IMG/VR virus record: IMGVR_UViG_3300032087_003940
Location: 1-50,042 of that record
DNA: 50,042 bases
Source: a virus
Strand: one strand, 5' to 3'
Below the pieces are notes generated by a model. That model ran no database searches, was not told where the DNA came from, and saw only the letters and a program-made list of their open reading frames with translations. Of this stretch, positions 39,476-48,273 are shown one piece after another. The translations under genes and the position numbers were made by a program. The first letter of the stretch is position 1. Each line of letters opens with the position of its first letter.

Positions 39476-41814
39476 TGGCTGAAATCGATAAAGCTTTAGA
39501 TACTGCGGATGAAATCGCAAAGGAAGAAGACGTAGACGTTGTACTTCCTGATGCTTTCGAAGGAGAGCAACAGGAAACGTCACCCCTGGCTGATGCGTTA
39601 AAAGCAGAGGATGAGTTTTACAAAAATATTGCAAACGATTTAAGTGATGAAGTTCTACAGAGAATATCTAAAGAGCTTGTAGATGAATACAAAAAAGATA
39701 AAATTTCAAGAACAGATTGGGAGACATCCTACACAAATGGTTTAGATCTTTTAGGATTTAAATACCAGGCTATGACAAGACCATTTAAAGGATCAGCTAG
39801 TGTTACGCATCCTTTACTTGGAGAAGCCGTTACACAATTTCAAGCACAAGCTTACAAAGAATTATTACCAAGCGATGGTCCAGTAAGAGCGAAAGTTGTT
39901 GGTAATGAAGATGATGCAAAAGCTAATCAAGCTCAGCGTGTGCAAGAGTTCATGAATTACATGATTACTGAAAAAATGGAAGAGTATACTCCAGACATGG
40001 ACCAGTTATTATTTTATTTACCTCTAGCAGGTTCAGCGTTTAAAAAAGTTTATTACGATGACATTATGCAAAGAGCTGTTGCAAAGTTTGTTCCAGCTGA
40101 AGATTTAGTTGTTCCTTACTATGCTACGGATTTAATGGATTGTGAGAGAATAACTCATGTTGTTAAAATGGGTGAGAACGATATTTTAAAACAACAAAAA
40201 GCAGGATTCTATAGAGATGTAGAATTAAAACCAGTTCAATACGAAAAATCACAAATTCAAAAAAAATATGAAGAGTTAGAAGGAGTAACACCTTCAGGAG
40301 ATCAGCCAACAAACTTTAATATTTTAGAAATGCATGTTGATTTAAATTTAGAAGAGTTTGAAATAGAAGATCCTGAGAAACAAGTGAAAATTCCTTACAT
40401 TGTTACTATTGATGAAGGTTCAGGAGAAGTTTTATCTATCTACAGAAATTATGATATTGATGATGAAAATAAAAAACGTAAAGAATATTTCGTTCATTAC
40501 AAATTTTTACCTGGTTTAGGTTTTTATGGCTTTGGATTAATCCATATGATCGGTGGATTATCCAGAACAGCTACACAAGCACTAAGACAATTACTTGATG
40601 CAGGTACATTATCCAACTTACCAGCAGGATTTAAGTCTAGAGGTATAAGAATCAGAGATGATGATCAGCCATTTCAGCCAGGTGAGTTTAGAGATGTTGA
40701 TGCACCAGGTGGAAATATTAGAGATCAGTTTCAAATTTTACCATTTAAAGAGCCATCACAAACTTTATACAGCTTATTAGGCTTTGTTGTACAAGCTGGA
40801 CAAAGATTTGCAGCTATAACAGAGATGGATGTAGGCAACGATGCACAAAATAGAGCAGTTGGAACTACAATTGCACTACTTGAAAGAGGTTCAAGAGTGA
40901 TGTCAGCCATACATAAGCGTTGTTACTACGCAATGAGAAAAGAATTTAGACTTTTATCTAAAATTTTTGCAGTTTATCTCCCACCAGTTTACCCATATTC
41001 AGTTTATGGTGCTGATAGATTGATAAAAATTCAAGATTTTGATGATAGAGTTGATGTAATTCCTGTTGCTGACCCAAATGTCTTCTCAATGTCGCAAAGA
41101 GTGACGTTAGCAAACGAAAATTTAAAGATTGCACTTTCAGCACCAGCATTACACAACGTTAGAGAAGCATATCGTAGAGTTTATGAAGCATTAGGTACGA
41201 AAGATATTGATAATGTCCTAAAACCTGAAGAGGTACCACAGCCAAAAGACCCAGCTGTTGAAAATATGGAAGCATTACAGATGAAAATACCTAAAGCATT
41301 CCCACAACAAGACCATGACGCACATATTAATGCTCATAGAGCTTTTATGGCTACAAGAATGGTTCAAATTAATCCAATGGTTTACGCATTATTGCAAGGA
41401 CACATCTCAGAACACGTAAGTTTAAAAGCACAAGGTGAAGTTGGTGCAATGATTGCGCAAGATACACTTTTACAAACTATGCTGAGAGATGATCCACAAG
41501 GAGCACAGATACAAATCGATGCAATGATAGCAAATAAAGTTTCTCAGCTTACACAAGAGCTTGCTGCTTCTGAAGGTGCTGCTAATCAAGATCCATTAGT
41601 TGCATTGAAACAAAGAGAATTAGATTTAAGAGCTTTGGATCTTCAAAGAAAAGCAACTGAAAATCAAATGAACTTTGAATTGAAAGAACAAGAAGTTGAA
41701 GAGAAACTTGATATCGAAAAAATGAAATTAGAAGACAACCAAGAGCAACATGATGAAAGAATTAAAGTTGCTAGAGAGAAATTAGATGTACAAAAGAAAA
41801 AAATTAAAAAATAA
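39475..41814 (+). CDS. Portal protein, P22-like
   Basis: The protein has 779 residues, the length of P22-type portals (about 725). A Gly/aromatic motif KFLPGLGFYGFGLIHMIGG near 343-361 and LRQLLDAGTLSNLPAGFKSRG near 369-389 are typical of this family. The last 100 residues form a long Gln/Glu/Lys coiled coil, as in the P22 portal barrel. Portals form the dodecameric DNA gate and bind terminase. The gene overlaps the next by 29 bases. Confidence 0.85.
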   Translation: MAEIDKALDTADEIAKEEDVDVVLPDAFEGEQQETSPLADALKAEDEFYKNIANDLSDEVLQRISKELVDEYKKDKISRTDWETSYTNGLDLLGFKYQAMTRPFKGSASVTHPLLGEAVTQFQAQAYKELLPSDGPVRAKVVGNEDDAKANQAQRVQEFMNYMITEKMEEYTPDMDQLLFYLPLAGSAFKKVYYDDIMQRAVAKFVPAEDLVVPYYATDLMDCERITHVVKMGENDILKQQKAGFYRDVELKPVQYEKSQIQKKYEELEGVTPSGDQPTNFNILEMHVDLNLEEFEIEDPEKQVKIPYIVTIDEGSGEVLSIYRNYDIDDENKKRKEYFVHYKFLPGLGFYGFGLIHMIGGLSRTATQALRQLLDAGTLSNLPAGFKSRGIRIRDDDQPFQPGEFRDVDAPGGNIRDQFQILPFKEPSQTLYSLLGFVVQAGQRFAAITEMDVGNDAQNRAVGTTIALLERGSRVMSAIHKRCYYAMRKEFRLLSKIFAVYLPPVYPYSVYGADRLIKIQDFDDRVDVIPVADPNVFSMSQRVTLANENLKIALSAPALHNVREAYRRVYEALGTKDIDNVLKPEEVPQPKDPAVENMEALQMKIPKAFPQQDHDAHINAHRAFMATRMVQINPMVYALLQGHISEHVSLKAQGEVGAMIAQDTLLQTMLRDDPQGAQIQIDAMIANKVSQLTQELAASEGAANQDPLVALKQRELDLRALDLQRKATENQMNFELKEQEVEEKLDIEKMKLEDNQEQHDERIKVAREKLDVQKKKIKK

Positions 41815-42457
41815 AATAAAAAAATTCTCTAAAGGAGGGTTTGATTATGAAGGAGAAGCATACGGAACTACTCCAGCAGCTGATTATGGTTTGGATTTAG
41901 GCGGTGACAATAATCCTACTACACAAGCTAAAAAAACTACAGGTGTAAGTTCTGATACTGCCACTTCATCAGCAATTGGAATAATCGGCAAAACTCTTTT
42001 CGATGTTAGTGGAGCGGGACTCGTGTACAGTGGTGCAAAAAAAGCTGGTGCAAAATTAAGACAAGCAGTTACACCTAAAGTTGCAAAAGATACTGCAAAA
42101 GCCAGATTAAGTGGATCTCCTATATATGATTATAAAAAACCCCCTGTTCCAACTAAAACTACAGATGGAAGTAACGGTGAAGATTTAACAAAAATTTTGA
42201 AAAAACCAATTCAATCTGATACAACTCAAGTCGCGTCTTTTAGGCCGAAAGATTTTTTCCCCTTTCAAGCCTACAAGAGTGGAGGGGTCTCTAGCGGGCC
42301 CCCTCCTCTAAGAGGTCCGAACCCACAAGTTCCACCAGTAAAATTTAGAAAAGGGAAAATGACAAAGACATATAAGTTTTCATGCCCATCTAGACCTGAT
42401 GGCATAAGAGGAATGGGAGCTGCAATCAAAGGTCATAAATTTACAGGAGTTAAATGA
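41786..42457 (+). CDS. Basic head-associated protein with CPSRPDGIRG-type tail
   Basis: The protein has 223 residues, starting inside the portal 3' end. The N-terminus is Lys-rich with a KGGF motif, the middle Thr/Pro-rich and disordered. The C-terminus CPSRPDGIRGMGAAIKGHKFTG closely resembles a short basic protein found alone in other marine phages (CPxRxxGIRGxGAAxRG), so this looks like a fusion of that module with a long N-terminal part. The role is unknown. Confidence 0.55.
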   Translation: MYKRKKLKNKIKKFSKGGFDYEGEAYGTTPAADYGLDLGGDNNPTTQAKKTTGVSSDTATSSAIGIIGKTLFDVSGAGLVYSGAKKAGAKLRQAVTPKVAKDTAKARLSGSPIYDYKKPPVPTKTTDGSNGEDLTKILKKPIQSDTTQVASFRPKDFFPFQAYKSGGVSSGPPPLRGPNPQVPPVKFRKGKMTKTYKFSCPSRPDGIRGMGAAIKGHKFTGVK

Positions 42458-42735
42458 GTAAGGATCCAAAAGTAGGAACAGGAAAAAAACCTAAAGGTTC
42501 TGACAGAAGATTATACACAGATGAAAATCCCAAAGACACTGTAAGTATAAAATTTGCTACTCCTAGTGACGCAAGAGCTACAGTAAACAAAGTAAAAAAT
42601 ATAAGTAAATCTTTCGCAAGAAAAATACAAATTTTAACAGTAGGAGAACAAAGAGCCAAAGTGATGGGTAAAACTGAAGTAGCTAATATTTTTAAAAAAG
42701 GAAAGCAAACAATTAGAAATATGAGAAAAGTATAA
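42454..42735 (+). CDS. Conserved marine-phage-type hypothetical protein
   Basis: The protein has 93 residues and is basic, with KKPKGSDRRLYTDENPKDTV near 11-30 and RKIQILTVGEQRAKVMGK near 56-73. I associate this combination with small head-module proteins of marine phages. It is coupled by ATGA to the preceding gene and by TAATG to the next. The function is unknown. Confidence 0.6.
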   Translation: MSKDPKVGTGKKPKGSDRRLYTDENPKDTVSIKFATPSDARATVNKVKNISKSFARKIQILTVGEQRAKVMGKTEVANIFKKGKQTIRNMRKV

Positions 42736-42896
42736 TGCCTTTTGTTAGTAAAGTCAGTATTGCTAATGCAAACAAAATTGAAACTATACATAACGAATGG
42801 TGTGTAAAAAATGGTTATCCTGTAAGATGGATAAATTCAAAAGCAGGTAGACCAAACAAAAAAGAGGTAAAAAATAATGTGGTTACAAGCAATTAA
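42735..42896 (+). CDS. 53-residue hypothetical protein
   Basis: A basic product with one Trp/Cys cluster (EWCVKNGYPVRW near 21-32). The ATG overlaps the previous stop, and its 3' end overlaps the holin-like gene by 20 bases, which supports translation. No family is recognised. Confidence 0.5.
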   Translation: MPFVSKVSIANANKIETIHNEWCVKNGYPVRWINSKAGRPNKKEVKNNVVTSN

Positions 42897-43260
42897 ATTA
42901 GCAGCACAAGCTGGATCTAAGATATACGCAAATAGACAAAAAGCAAAAATGGCTATGTCTGAAGCACAACTGTTACATGCAGAAAAACAAGCTCGAGGTG
43001 AGGAGGCTTATCAGGGCAAATTGTTAGAAGCTAGACAATCTGACTGGAAGGACGAAGCCGTCCTCATAATCTTATCAACTCCAGTGGCTGTGCTTGCTTG
43101 GGCAGTCGTATCAGACGACCCAACTGCAATGGACAAAGTAAAATTATTTTTTGAAATGTTTTCGCAACTTCCGAGCTGGTTCACAAACTTGTGGATTTTA
43201 GTGGTTGCGTCGATTTACGGAATAAAAGGTACTCAAATCTTCCGTAACGGTAAAAAATAA
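42877..43260 (+). CDS. Holin-like membrane protein (3TM/GTA-holin type)
   Basis: The protein has 127 residues. After a charged helical N-terminus, hydrophobic segments lie at about 62-78 (VLIILSTPVAVLAWAVV) and 96-118 (LPSWFTNLWILVVASIYGI), with a further amphipathic segment between. The arrangement DEAVLIILSTPV...LPSWF resembles GTA-type 3TM holins. No endolysin was recognised nearby, so the lysis role is inferred. Confidence 0.55.
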   Translation: MWLQAIKLAAQAGSKIYANRQKAKMAMSEAQLLHAEKQARGEEAYQGKLLEARQSDWKDEAVLIILSTPVAVLAWAVVSDDPTAMDKVKLFFEMFSQLPSWFTNLWILVVASIYGIKGTQIFRNGKK

Positions 43261-43296
43261 CCTTGCTTTCTATAAATAAAATGTTACATACCTCTA

Positions 43297-43881
43297 ATGA
43301 TTAGAGGGGATAGCGGTGACTACAATCTTTTAGATAAATGGTCTAAAGACTTTGACTGTGAAGGTCATTACTCTTGTGAGATAGGTGTGAGAGAAGGACA
43401 AGGTTCTAAAATAATTATGGATAATGTAATCAATAATTATTTTCACATTGGCGTAGATCCCTACGGTGATATTAAATACAAACATTTTGATAATGATGAA
43501 AAATTTTATTGGGAGGGAAGTCCTGATGGAAAACCACCAACTTACCCAAACTCTATGCGAGATCAAATGATTAAAGATTTTGAAGAATACACAAGAAGAG
43601 GAAAATATCATTTTGTAAATAAAACAGATATAGATTTTATGAACGATGATAATTACAAAAGAATGATTTTTTCTTTTGTTTTCTTTGATGGACCTCATAC
43701 AACTAAAGACGTTTTAAGGGAAGCAATATGGTTTGCTGATAGATCGGGTAAAAATACAAGATTTGTATTTGATGATTTTAAATATTACGGAATGGAAAAA
43801 ATAGCCCATGTATTAGAAAGTTGGGATTTTAAAACGATAGAAGTAGGTGACAATAAAGCTTTATTGGAGAAAAAATGCTAG
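43297..43881 (+). CDS. SAM-dependent methyltransferase
   Basis: The protein has 194 residues. CEIGVREGQGS near 27-37 is the SAM-binding motif I, GVDPYG at 52-57 has the acidic ribose contact Asp54, FFDGPH near 129-134 is motif IV, and FVFDDF near 156-161 follows. This is the Methyltransf_24/TylF-like type that usually acts on small molecules or sugars rather than DNA. It may join the oxygenase and transferase genes in modifying a glycan or virion target, although it lies in the head module. Confidence 0.75.
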   Translation: MIRGDSGDYNLLDKWSKDFDCEGHYSCEIGVREGQGSKIIMDNVINNYFHIGVDPYGDIKYKHFDNDEKFYWEGSPDGKPPTYPNSMRDQMIKDFEEYTRRGKYHFVNKTDIDFMNDDNYKRMIFSFVFFDGPHTTKDVLREAIWFADRSGKNTRFVFDDFKYYGMEKIAHVLESWDFKTIEVGDNKALLEKKC

Positions 43882-44072
43882 ATCCAACAACAGTTGATAT
43901 AATTAAAAATCACTTACACAAAGAGATTAAGAGTTCTAAAGATCACATTTGCTATAGTGTTGAATCGGTAGAACAATTAATGTATGCTAGAGGCAAAATC
44001 AATGCTTACGAGGCATTGCTTCAGGATATTAAAAACCTGCAAAAGGAGGATATAGATGGTACAATTGATTAA
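43875..44072 (+). CDS. Small helical protein
   Basis: The protein has 65 residues and is helical, with SVESVEQLMYARGKINAYEALLQDI near 28-52. It overlaps the methyltransferase by 7 bases and the GroES-like gene by 17. Small proteins of this pattern are common beside head genes of marine phages. The function is unknown. Confidence 0.5.
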   Translation: MLDPTTVDIIKNHLHKEIKSSKDHICYSVESVEQLMYARGKINAYEALLQDIKNLQKEDIDGTID

Positions 44073-44496
44073 ACCTAAAATACCAATTATCGAAAAAAAA
44101 GATAAAGGTAATGAGGAAGAATCACAAATTCCTAGAGATCCGAAAGAAGTTAAGAAATATCTTGAAATCATTCCTGAACCAGTTGGTTATAGAATGTTAG
44201 TACGTCCATGGTCAGGCAAGAAAAAAACCAAAGGTGGTTTACTTCTTGCTGATGAAACTCATGACAAAATTCAAATGACTACAGTCGTAGGACTTGTTGT
44301 AAAAATGGGTGATCTTTGTTTTAAAGACAAAGAAAAATTCCCTACAGGTGCTTGGTGTAAAGAAGGTGAATTTGTTATTTATGGAAGATACTCAGGTTCA
44401 AGATTTCAAACTAAATATGGTGAACACCGTATTCTTAATGACGACGAGGTAATAGGAAAAATAAAAGACCCAGAAAATATTCTCCATTTATTTTAA
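44056..44496 (+). CDS. GroES-like co-chaperonin
   Basis: The protein has 146 residues, longer than GroES (97) or T4 gp31 (111) because of a charged N-terminal extension of about 38. The cpn10 fold is seen in VGYRMLVRPW near 50-59, the mobile loop KKTKGGLLLADETHD near 64-78, VVGLVVKMGD near 84-93, and EFVIYGRYSG with HRILNDDEVIGKI near the end. Phage co-chaperonins help host GroEL fold the capsid protein. It sits right before the scaffold and capsid genes. Confidence 0.8.
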   Translation: MVQLIKPKIPIIEKKDKGNEEESQIPRDPKEVKKYLEIIPEPVGYRMLVRPWSGKKKTKGGLLLADETHDKIQMTTVVGLVVKMGDLCFKDKEKFPTGAWCKEGEFVIYGRYSGSRFQTKYGEHRILNDDEVIGKIKDPENILHLF

Positions 44497-44511
44497 TAAA
44501 GGAGGATATAT

Positions 44512-45588
44512 ATGGCAGAGGTAAAAGACTATAGTGCGGAAGCGCTATTGCGTAAAGAAAAAGAGGTAGACCTCGATACCGACGGCGTTAAAGAAGAAAA
44601 CGTTGAAGTCAAAGAGGAAATCAAGAAAGAGGAAAATGAAAAACCTAGTCTAAACGTAGGCGAGGTTGATTTAGGTTACACTGATCATAGTAAAGAACCT
44701 AAAGAAGAAAAAGAAAAAGTTGCTATCGAAGAAGCAGTTGAAGAACAACCAAAAGAGGAAAAAAAGGTTGAACCTAAAACTGAAGAAAAGAAAGACAACT
44801 TAAATCAATATACTGATTCTGTTCAGAAAAGAATTGATAAACTTGTTAGAAAAAGACATGAAGCAGAAAGAAGAGAAAAAGCTGCTCTGGATTATGCTAA
44901 AGGTTTACAGAAGAAGTATGACTCTACAATCAAGAAGTTTAATTCTACAGATGAATCATATCTAAAAGAATTAGATGCAAGAGTAGATGCTCAAAGAGAA
45001 CAAACTAAAAATGTTCTTAGAGATGCTATTGAAAAGAATGATGTAGATAAGATCATGGAAGCTAATGACACTTTAACTAAACTTGCTGTTGAAAAAGAAA
45101 AAGCAAGATTAGAGATTGCTCATAGAGCTGAAATGAAAAAAGAAGAAGAAGAGAAACAAAAACAACAACAACAAAACGTTGAAAGCAAACCTCAAGAAGG
45201 TGTTCTCTCTCAAGAACAACAACCAAATATTACACCAAAAGCTAAGAAATGGGCTGAGGAAAATAAATGGTTTGGAGAGGACGAAGTCATGACTAATGCT
45301 GCAATTACTATTCATAACAACTTGGCCAATGAAGGTCTTGAAGTCGATAGTGATGAGTATTATAATGAAGTCAATGCAAGATTAAGGAAGTATTTTCCTG
45401 CGTCTTTCGCATCTGATGACGCCGAGCAAAAAAAGGAGCAAAAGAAACCCGTCCAAACTGTTGCTTCAGCCGGTCGAAAACAACAAGGACGCCGAACTGT
45501 GAAACTCACCAAATCACAGGTAGCTATCGCTAAAAGATTAGGGGTGCCACTAGAGGAATACGCTAGATACGTGAAGGAGGATATATAA
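44512..45588 (+). CDS. Scaffolding protein candidate
   Basis: The protein has 358 residues, extremely rich in Glu and Lys, with coiled-coil regions over about 90-230 and a basic end (KQQGRRTVKLTKSQVAIAKR near 316-335). The order portal, scaffold, capsid, and the charge pattern with a basic capsid-binding tail, fit a scaffold. A strong ribosome site (AAAGGAGG) stands before the ATG. There is no protease domain to be seen. Confidence 0.65.
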   Translation: MAEVKDYSAEALLRKEKEVDLDTDGVKEENVEVKEEIKKEENEKPSLNVGEVDLGYTDHSKEPKEEKEKVAIEEAVEEQPKEEKKVEPKTEEKKDNLNQYTDSVQKRIDKLVRKRHEAERREKAALDYAKGLQKKYDSTIKKFNSTDESYLKELDARVDAQREQTKNVLRDAIEKNDVDKIMEANDTLTKLAVEKEKARLEIAHRAEMKKEEEEKQKQQQQNVESKPQEGVLSQEQQPNITPKAKKWAEENKWFGEDEVMTNAAITIHNNLANEGLEVDSDEYYNEVNARLRKYFPASFASDDAEQKKEQKKPVQTVASAGRKQQGRRTVKLTKSQVAIAKRLGVPLEEYARYVKEDI

Positions 45589-45592
45589 TAAT

Positions 45593-46063
45593 ATGACTGA
45601 AATAAAAAGAACTTCACGCGAGTCAGAAACTAGAAAAGCAAAAGATGCTCCAAAAGTTTGGACTCCACCATCCAGTTTGGATGCGCCACCTGCACCAAAA
45701 GGGTATGCCCACAGATGGATAAGAGTATCCGTTGCGGGTTTTGACGATACATCAAATGTATCGAAAAAATTGAGAGAAGGTTGGGACTTCGTTTCTGCAG
45801 AACAAGTGCAAAATGAAATGGGTGCCAATAAATATCCAGTTTTTACCGACGGTAAATATCAGGGGTTAATCGGGATTGGGGGCCTTGTGTTGGCAAGGAT
45901 ACCTGAAGAGATCTTGAAACAAAGGCAAGCCTACTTTAGTAGAATTACTCAAGATAGGATGGAAGCCGTGGATAGAGAACTCATGAAGGAACAACACCCA
46001 GACATGCCTATCAATATTGATAGACAGTCTAGAGTGACCTTTGGTGGTAGTCGCAAGAAATAA
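45593..46063 (+). CDS. Head-module hypothetical protein
   Basis: The protein has 156 residues with a disordered Pro/Lys-rich N-terminus (PKVWTPPSSLDAPPAPKGY near 20-38) and a globular rest (RWIRVSVAGFDDTSNVSKKLREGW near 41-64). AAGGAGG is 10 bases before the ATG. Its place between scaffold and the decoration/capsid genes suggests head assembly. I do not know a named family. Confidence 0.6.
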   Translation: MTEIKRTSRESETRKAKDAPKVWTPPSSLDAPPAPKGYAHRWIRVSVAGFDDTSNVSKKLREGWDFVSAEQVQNEMGANKYPVFTDGKYQGLIGIGGLVLARIPEEILKQRQAYFSRITQDRMEAVDRELMKEQHPDMPINIDRQSRVTFGGSRKK

Positions 46064-46121
46064 TATTTTTGCAATTGCTACAGGGTCTTAAACATAAACG
46101 TTAATAAGGAGAACTATAATT

Positions 46122-46712
46122 ATGGCAAACGTAAGTGAAAAGTTTGGTCTAAGACCTTACAGAAAACTTGACGGTACACCACTTGTAGGAGCCCAAAACA
46201 GATACACAGTTAAAAGCAACTATGCCACTGCGATTTTTCAAGGTGACTTAGTTGTAGCAGTATCAACTGGAAATATTGAAAAATATAATCCCGGTTCAGA
46301 TGCTGGTCTTTCAACTGCGGCTGTGGGCGTTTTTAACGGCGTGTTTTATACAGATCCAACTACTCAAAAGCCAACTTTCAAAAATTACTACCCAGGTAGT
46401 GTTGTTGCAAGTGATATAACAGCTTTTGTTGTGGATGACCCAGATGCGGTCTTCTTAGTAGATGCTGATGAAGCGTTTACAAGAGCGGACTTGTTTAGAA
46501 ACTATGCTGTTACGAACACTACAGGTGTTACTGAAACAGGTATATCAAAAGCACAATTAGATGTATCAAATTCAGGAACTACAGTATCTTTCGTATTACA
46601 AGCGATCGATATTTCACAAGATCCTGACAACTCAGATACAGCTACATCAAACGCTAATATCTTGGTGAGAATAAACCACCACCAATATAGAAGCAGAACA
46701 GGCGTTGCGTAA
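46122..46712 (+). CDS. Head decoration-like structural protein
   Basis: The protein has 196 residues and is Thr/Val/Ala-rich and beta-dominated, with NVSEKFGLRPYRKLDGTPLV near the N-terminus, a type seen before capsid genes in marine phages. There is no enzyme motif. A strong ribosome site (AAGGAG) precedes the ATG. A decoration or minor capsid role is inferred from position. Confidence 0.6.
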   Translation: MANVSEKFGLRPYRKLDGTPLVGAQNRYTVKSNYATAIFQGDLVVAVSTGNIEKYNPGSDAGLSTAAVGVFNGVFYTDPTTQKPTFKNYYPGSVVASDITAFVVDDPDAVFLVDADEAFTRADLFRNYAVTNTTGVTETGISKAQLDVSNSGTTVSFVLQAIDISQDPDNSDTATSNANILVRINHHQYRSRTGVA

Positions 46713-46728
46713 TAAAGGAGAATAAACT

Positions 46729-47646
46729 ATGGCAATATCAAGAGCACAACTAGTTAAAGAACTAGAGCCAGGTTTGAATGCTTTATTCGGCCTGGAATAC
46801 AATAGATACGAAAATCAGCATGCTGAAATTTACGTATCTGAAACATCTGACAGAGCTTTCGAAGAAGAAGTAATGTTAAGCGGTTTCGCTTCAGCACCAG
46901 TTAAACAAGAAGGTGCGGGAGTAGTGTTTGATCAAGCAGGTGAAACTTTCACAGCTAGATACACACACGACACAATCGCGTTAGCATTCTCAATCACTGA
47001 GGAAGCAATCGAAGATAACCTATATGACAGACTTGCTGCTAGATACACAAGAGCATTAGCAAGATCTATGTCAAATACGAAGCAAGTTAAAGCTGCAAAC
47101 GTATTGAACAATGCACAGAAAGCTGCTGTAACAGGTGGTGACGGAGTATCGTTAATTAACAACTCTCACCCACTTGCAACAGGCGGTATTTTCTCAAATG
47201 TATTGGCAGTTGCTGCAGATCTTAACGAAACTTCGTTAGAGCAATCATTGATCGACATCGCAGGATTCGTAGATGAAAGAGGCTTAAAAATCGCTGCTCA
47301 AGGTGTAAAAATGATTCTTCCAAAAGAATTACAATTTACAGCTGAGAGATTAATGAAGTCTCCTCAAAGAGTCGGAACTGCAGATAACGACATCAATGCT
47401 ATCGCTTCAATGGGAATGATTCCTCAAGGTTACAGAGTTAATAACTTTTTAACTGACACAGACTCATTCTTCATTTTGACTGACATCCCTAACGGATTTA
47501 AACACTTCGTTAGATCGCCAATCAAAACTGCGATAGAAGGTGACTTCGATACTGGTAACGTTAGATTCAAAGCTAGAGAAAGATACTCTTTTGGATTCTC
47601 TGATCCAAGATGTGTATTTGGTAACGGAAACTTACCAACTAGCTAA
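46729..47646 (+). CDS. Major capsid protein, HK97-fold type
   Basis: The protein has 305 residues. Acidic N-terminal arm, E-loop-like region and spine-like helices are suggested by LEPGLNALFGLEYNRYENQH near 12-31 and ILPKELQFTAERLMKSPQRVG near 202-222, and a P-domain-like C-terminus. There is no delta-domain protease gene. It follows the scaffold candidate and is preceded by AAAGGAG. The rho-independent terminator just after it allows high expression of this unit. Confidence 0.8.
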   Translation: MAISRAQLVKELEPGLNALFGLEYNRYENQHAEIYVSETSDRAFEEEVMLSGFASAPVKQEGAGVVFDQAGETFTARYTHDTIALAFSITEEAIEDNLYDRLAARYTRALARSMSNTKQVKAANVLNNAQKAAVTGGDGVSLINNSHPLATGGIFSNVLAVAADLNETSLEQSLIDIAGFVDERGLKIAAQGVKMILPKELQFTAERLMKSPQRVGTADNDINAIASMGMIPQGYRVNNFLTDTDSFFILTDIPNGFKHFVRSPIKTAIEGDFDTGNVRFKARERYSFGFSDPRCVFGNGNLPTS

Positions 47647-47673
47647 TACTAATTAACAGTATTACATATTAAA

Positions 47674-47703
47674 GGGCGGTGCGTTTGCATCGCCCTTTTT
47701 TTT
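47674..47703 (+). terminator. Terminator after the capsid gene
   Basis: GGGCGGTGC (47674-47682) and GCATCGCCC (47687-47695) form a 9-bp stem with one G-T pair and a 4-base loop, followed by eight T ending on the base before the next ATG (47704). Confidence 0.9.
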
Positions 47704-48183
47704 ATGGTAATTAAAAAAATGTTTATTTCTTCTTTTAAAATAAAAAAAGATTTTAATGACTCTATCAAAAAAGAAATATTATCTATTAAAGATAGTTGGA
47801 AGAAAGATTTAAATAATGTAAAAGCCTTAACTTCTGGATGGCAACCCGATTATTCTTTTTTTAAAACACTAAATGAACAGATGTGTCTTAAATTAAATGA
47901 AATTACCAAAATTAAACTTAAACCCGATAGTTGGTGGGCAAATTATTATAACAAAGGTCATTTTACAAAATTACATCATCATCAACCAGCACTTATTAGT
48001 AGTGTAGTTTTTATTAAAATAGATAATACAAATCCCTTATATTTCAATTTAAAACCAGGAATTTTGAACGTTAAAGAGGAGGAGGGTTTGGTCATAGTAT
48101 TTGATTCTAAATTAGAGCATGGTGTAAATTCCTGTAATGAAGAAAGAATTACACTAGCAGTGGATTTTATAAAGGACATCTAG
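47704..48183 (+). CDS. Fourth 2OG/Fe(II) oxygenase-like protein
   Basis: The protein has 159 residues. LHHHQPALISSVVFIK near 90-105 gives the iron-ligand region (His91 to His93), EHGVNSCNEERITLAVDF near 138-155 gives the distal His139 and Arg148. The pattern HxH instead of HxD is seen in TIGR02466-like proteins. It starts directly after the terminator T-run, without a ribosome site, so expression may depend on readthrough or be low. The substrate is unknown. Confidence 0.65.
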   Translation: MVIKKMFISSFKIKKDFNDSIKKEILSIKDSWKKDLNNVKALTSGWQPDYSFFKTLNEQMCLKLNEITKIKLKPDSWWANYYNKGHFTKLHHHQPALISSVVFIKIDNTNPLYFNLKPGILNVKEEEGLVIVFDSKLEHGVNSCNEERITLAVDFIKDI

Positions 48184-48273
48184 TATAATATAATTCCTAG
48201 TATAAATTATCTGCAGACTGGCTAGGCAGACGCTATAGAGACTGCAGGTGTAAAACTATAGGAGAAATAAATT
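48184..48273 (+). promoter_or_regulatory. Structured leader before the 48274 gene
   Basis: AT-rich start (TATAATATAATTCC at about 48186) looks like a promoter -10 region. CTGCAG occurs twice (48211-48216 and 48240-48245) and could pair with itself over a 23-base loop. GGAGAA precedes the ATG. Confidence 0.4.
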
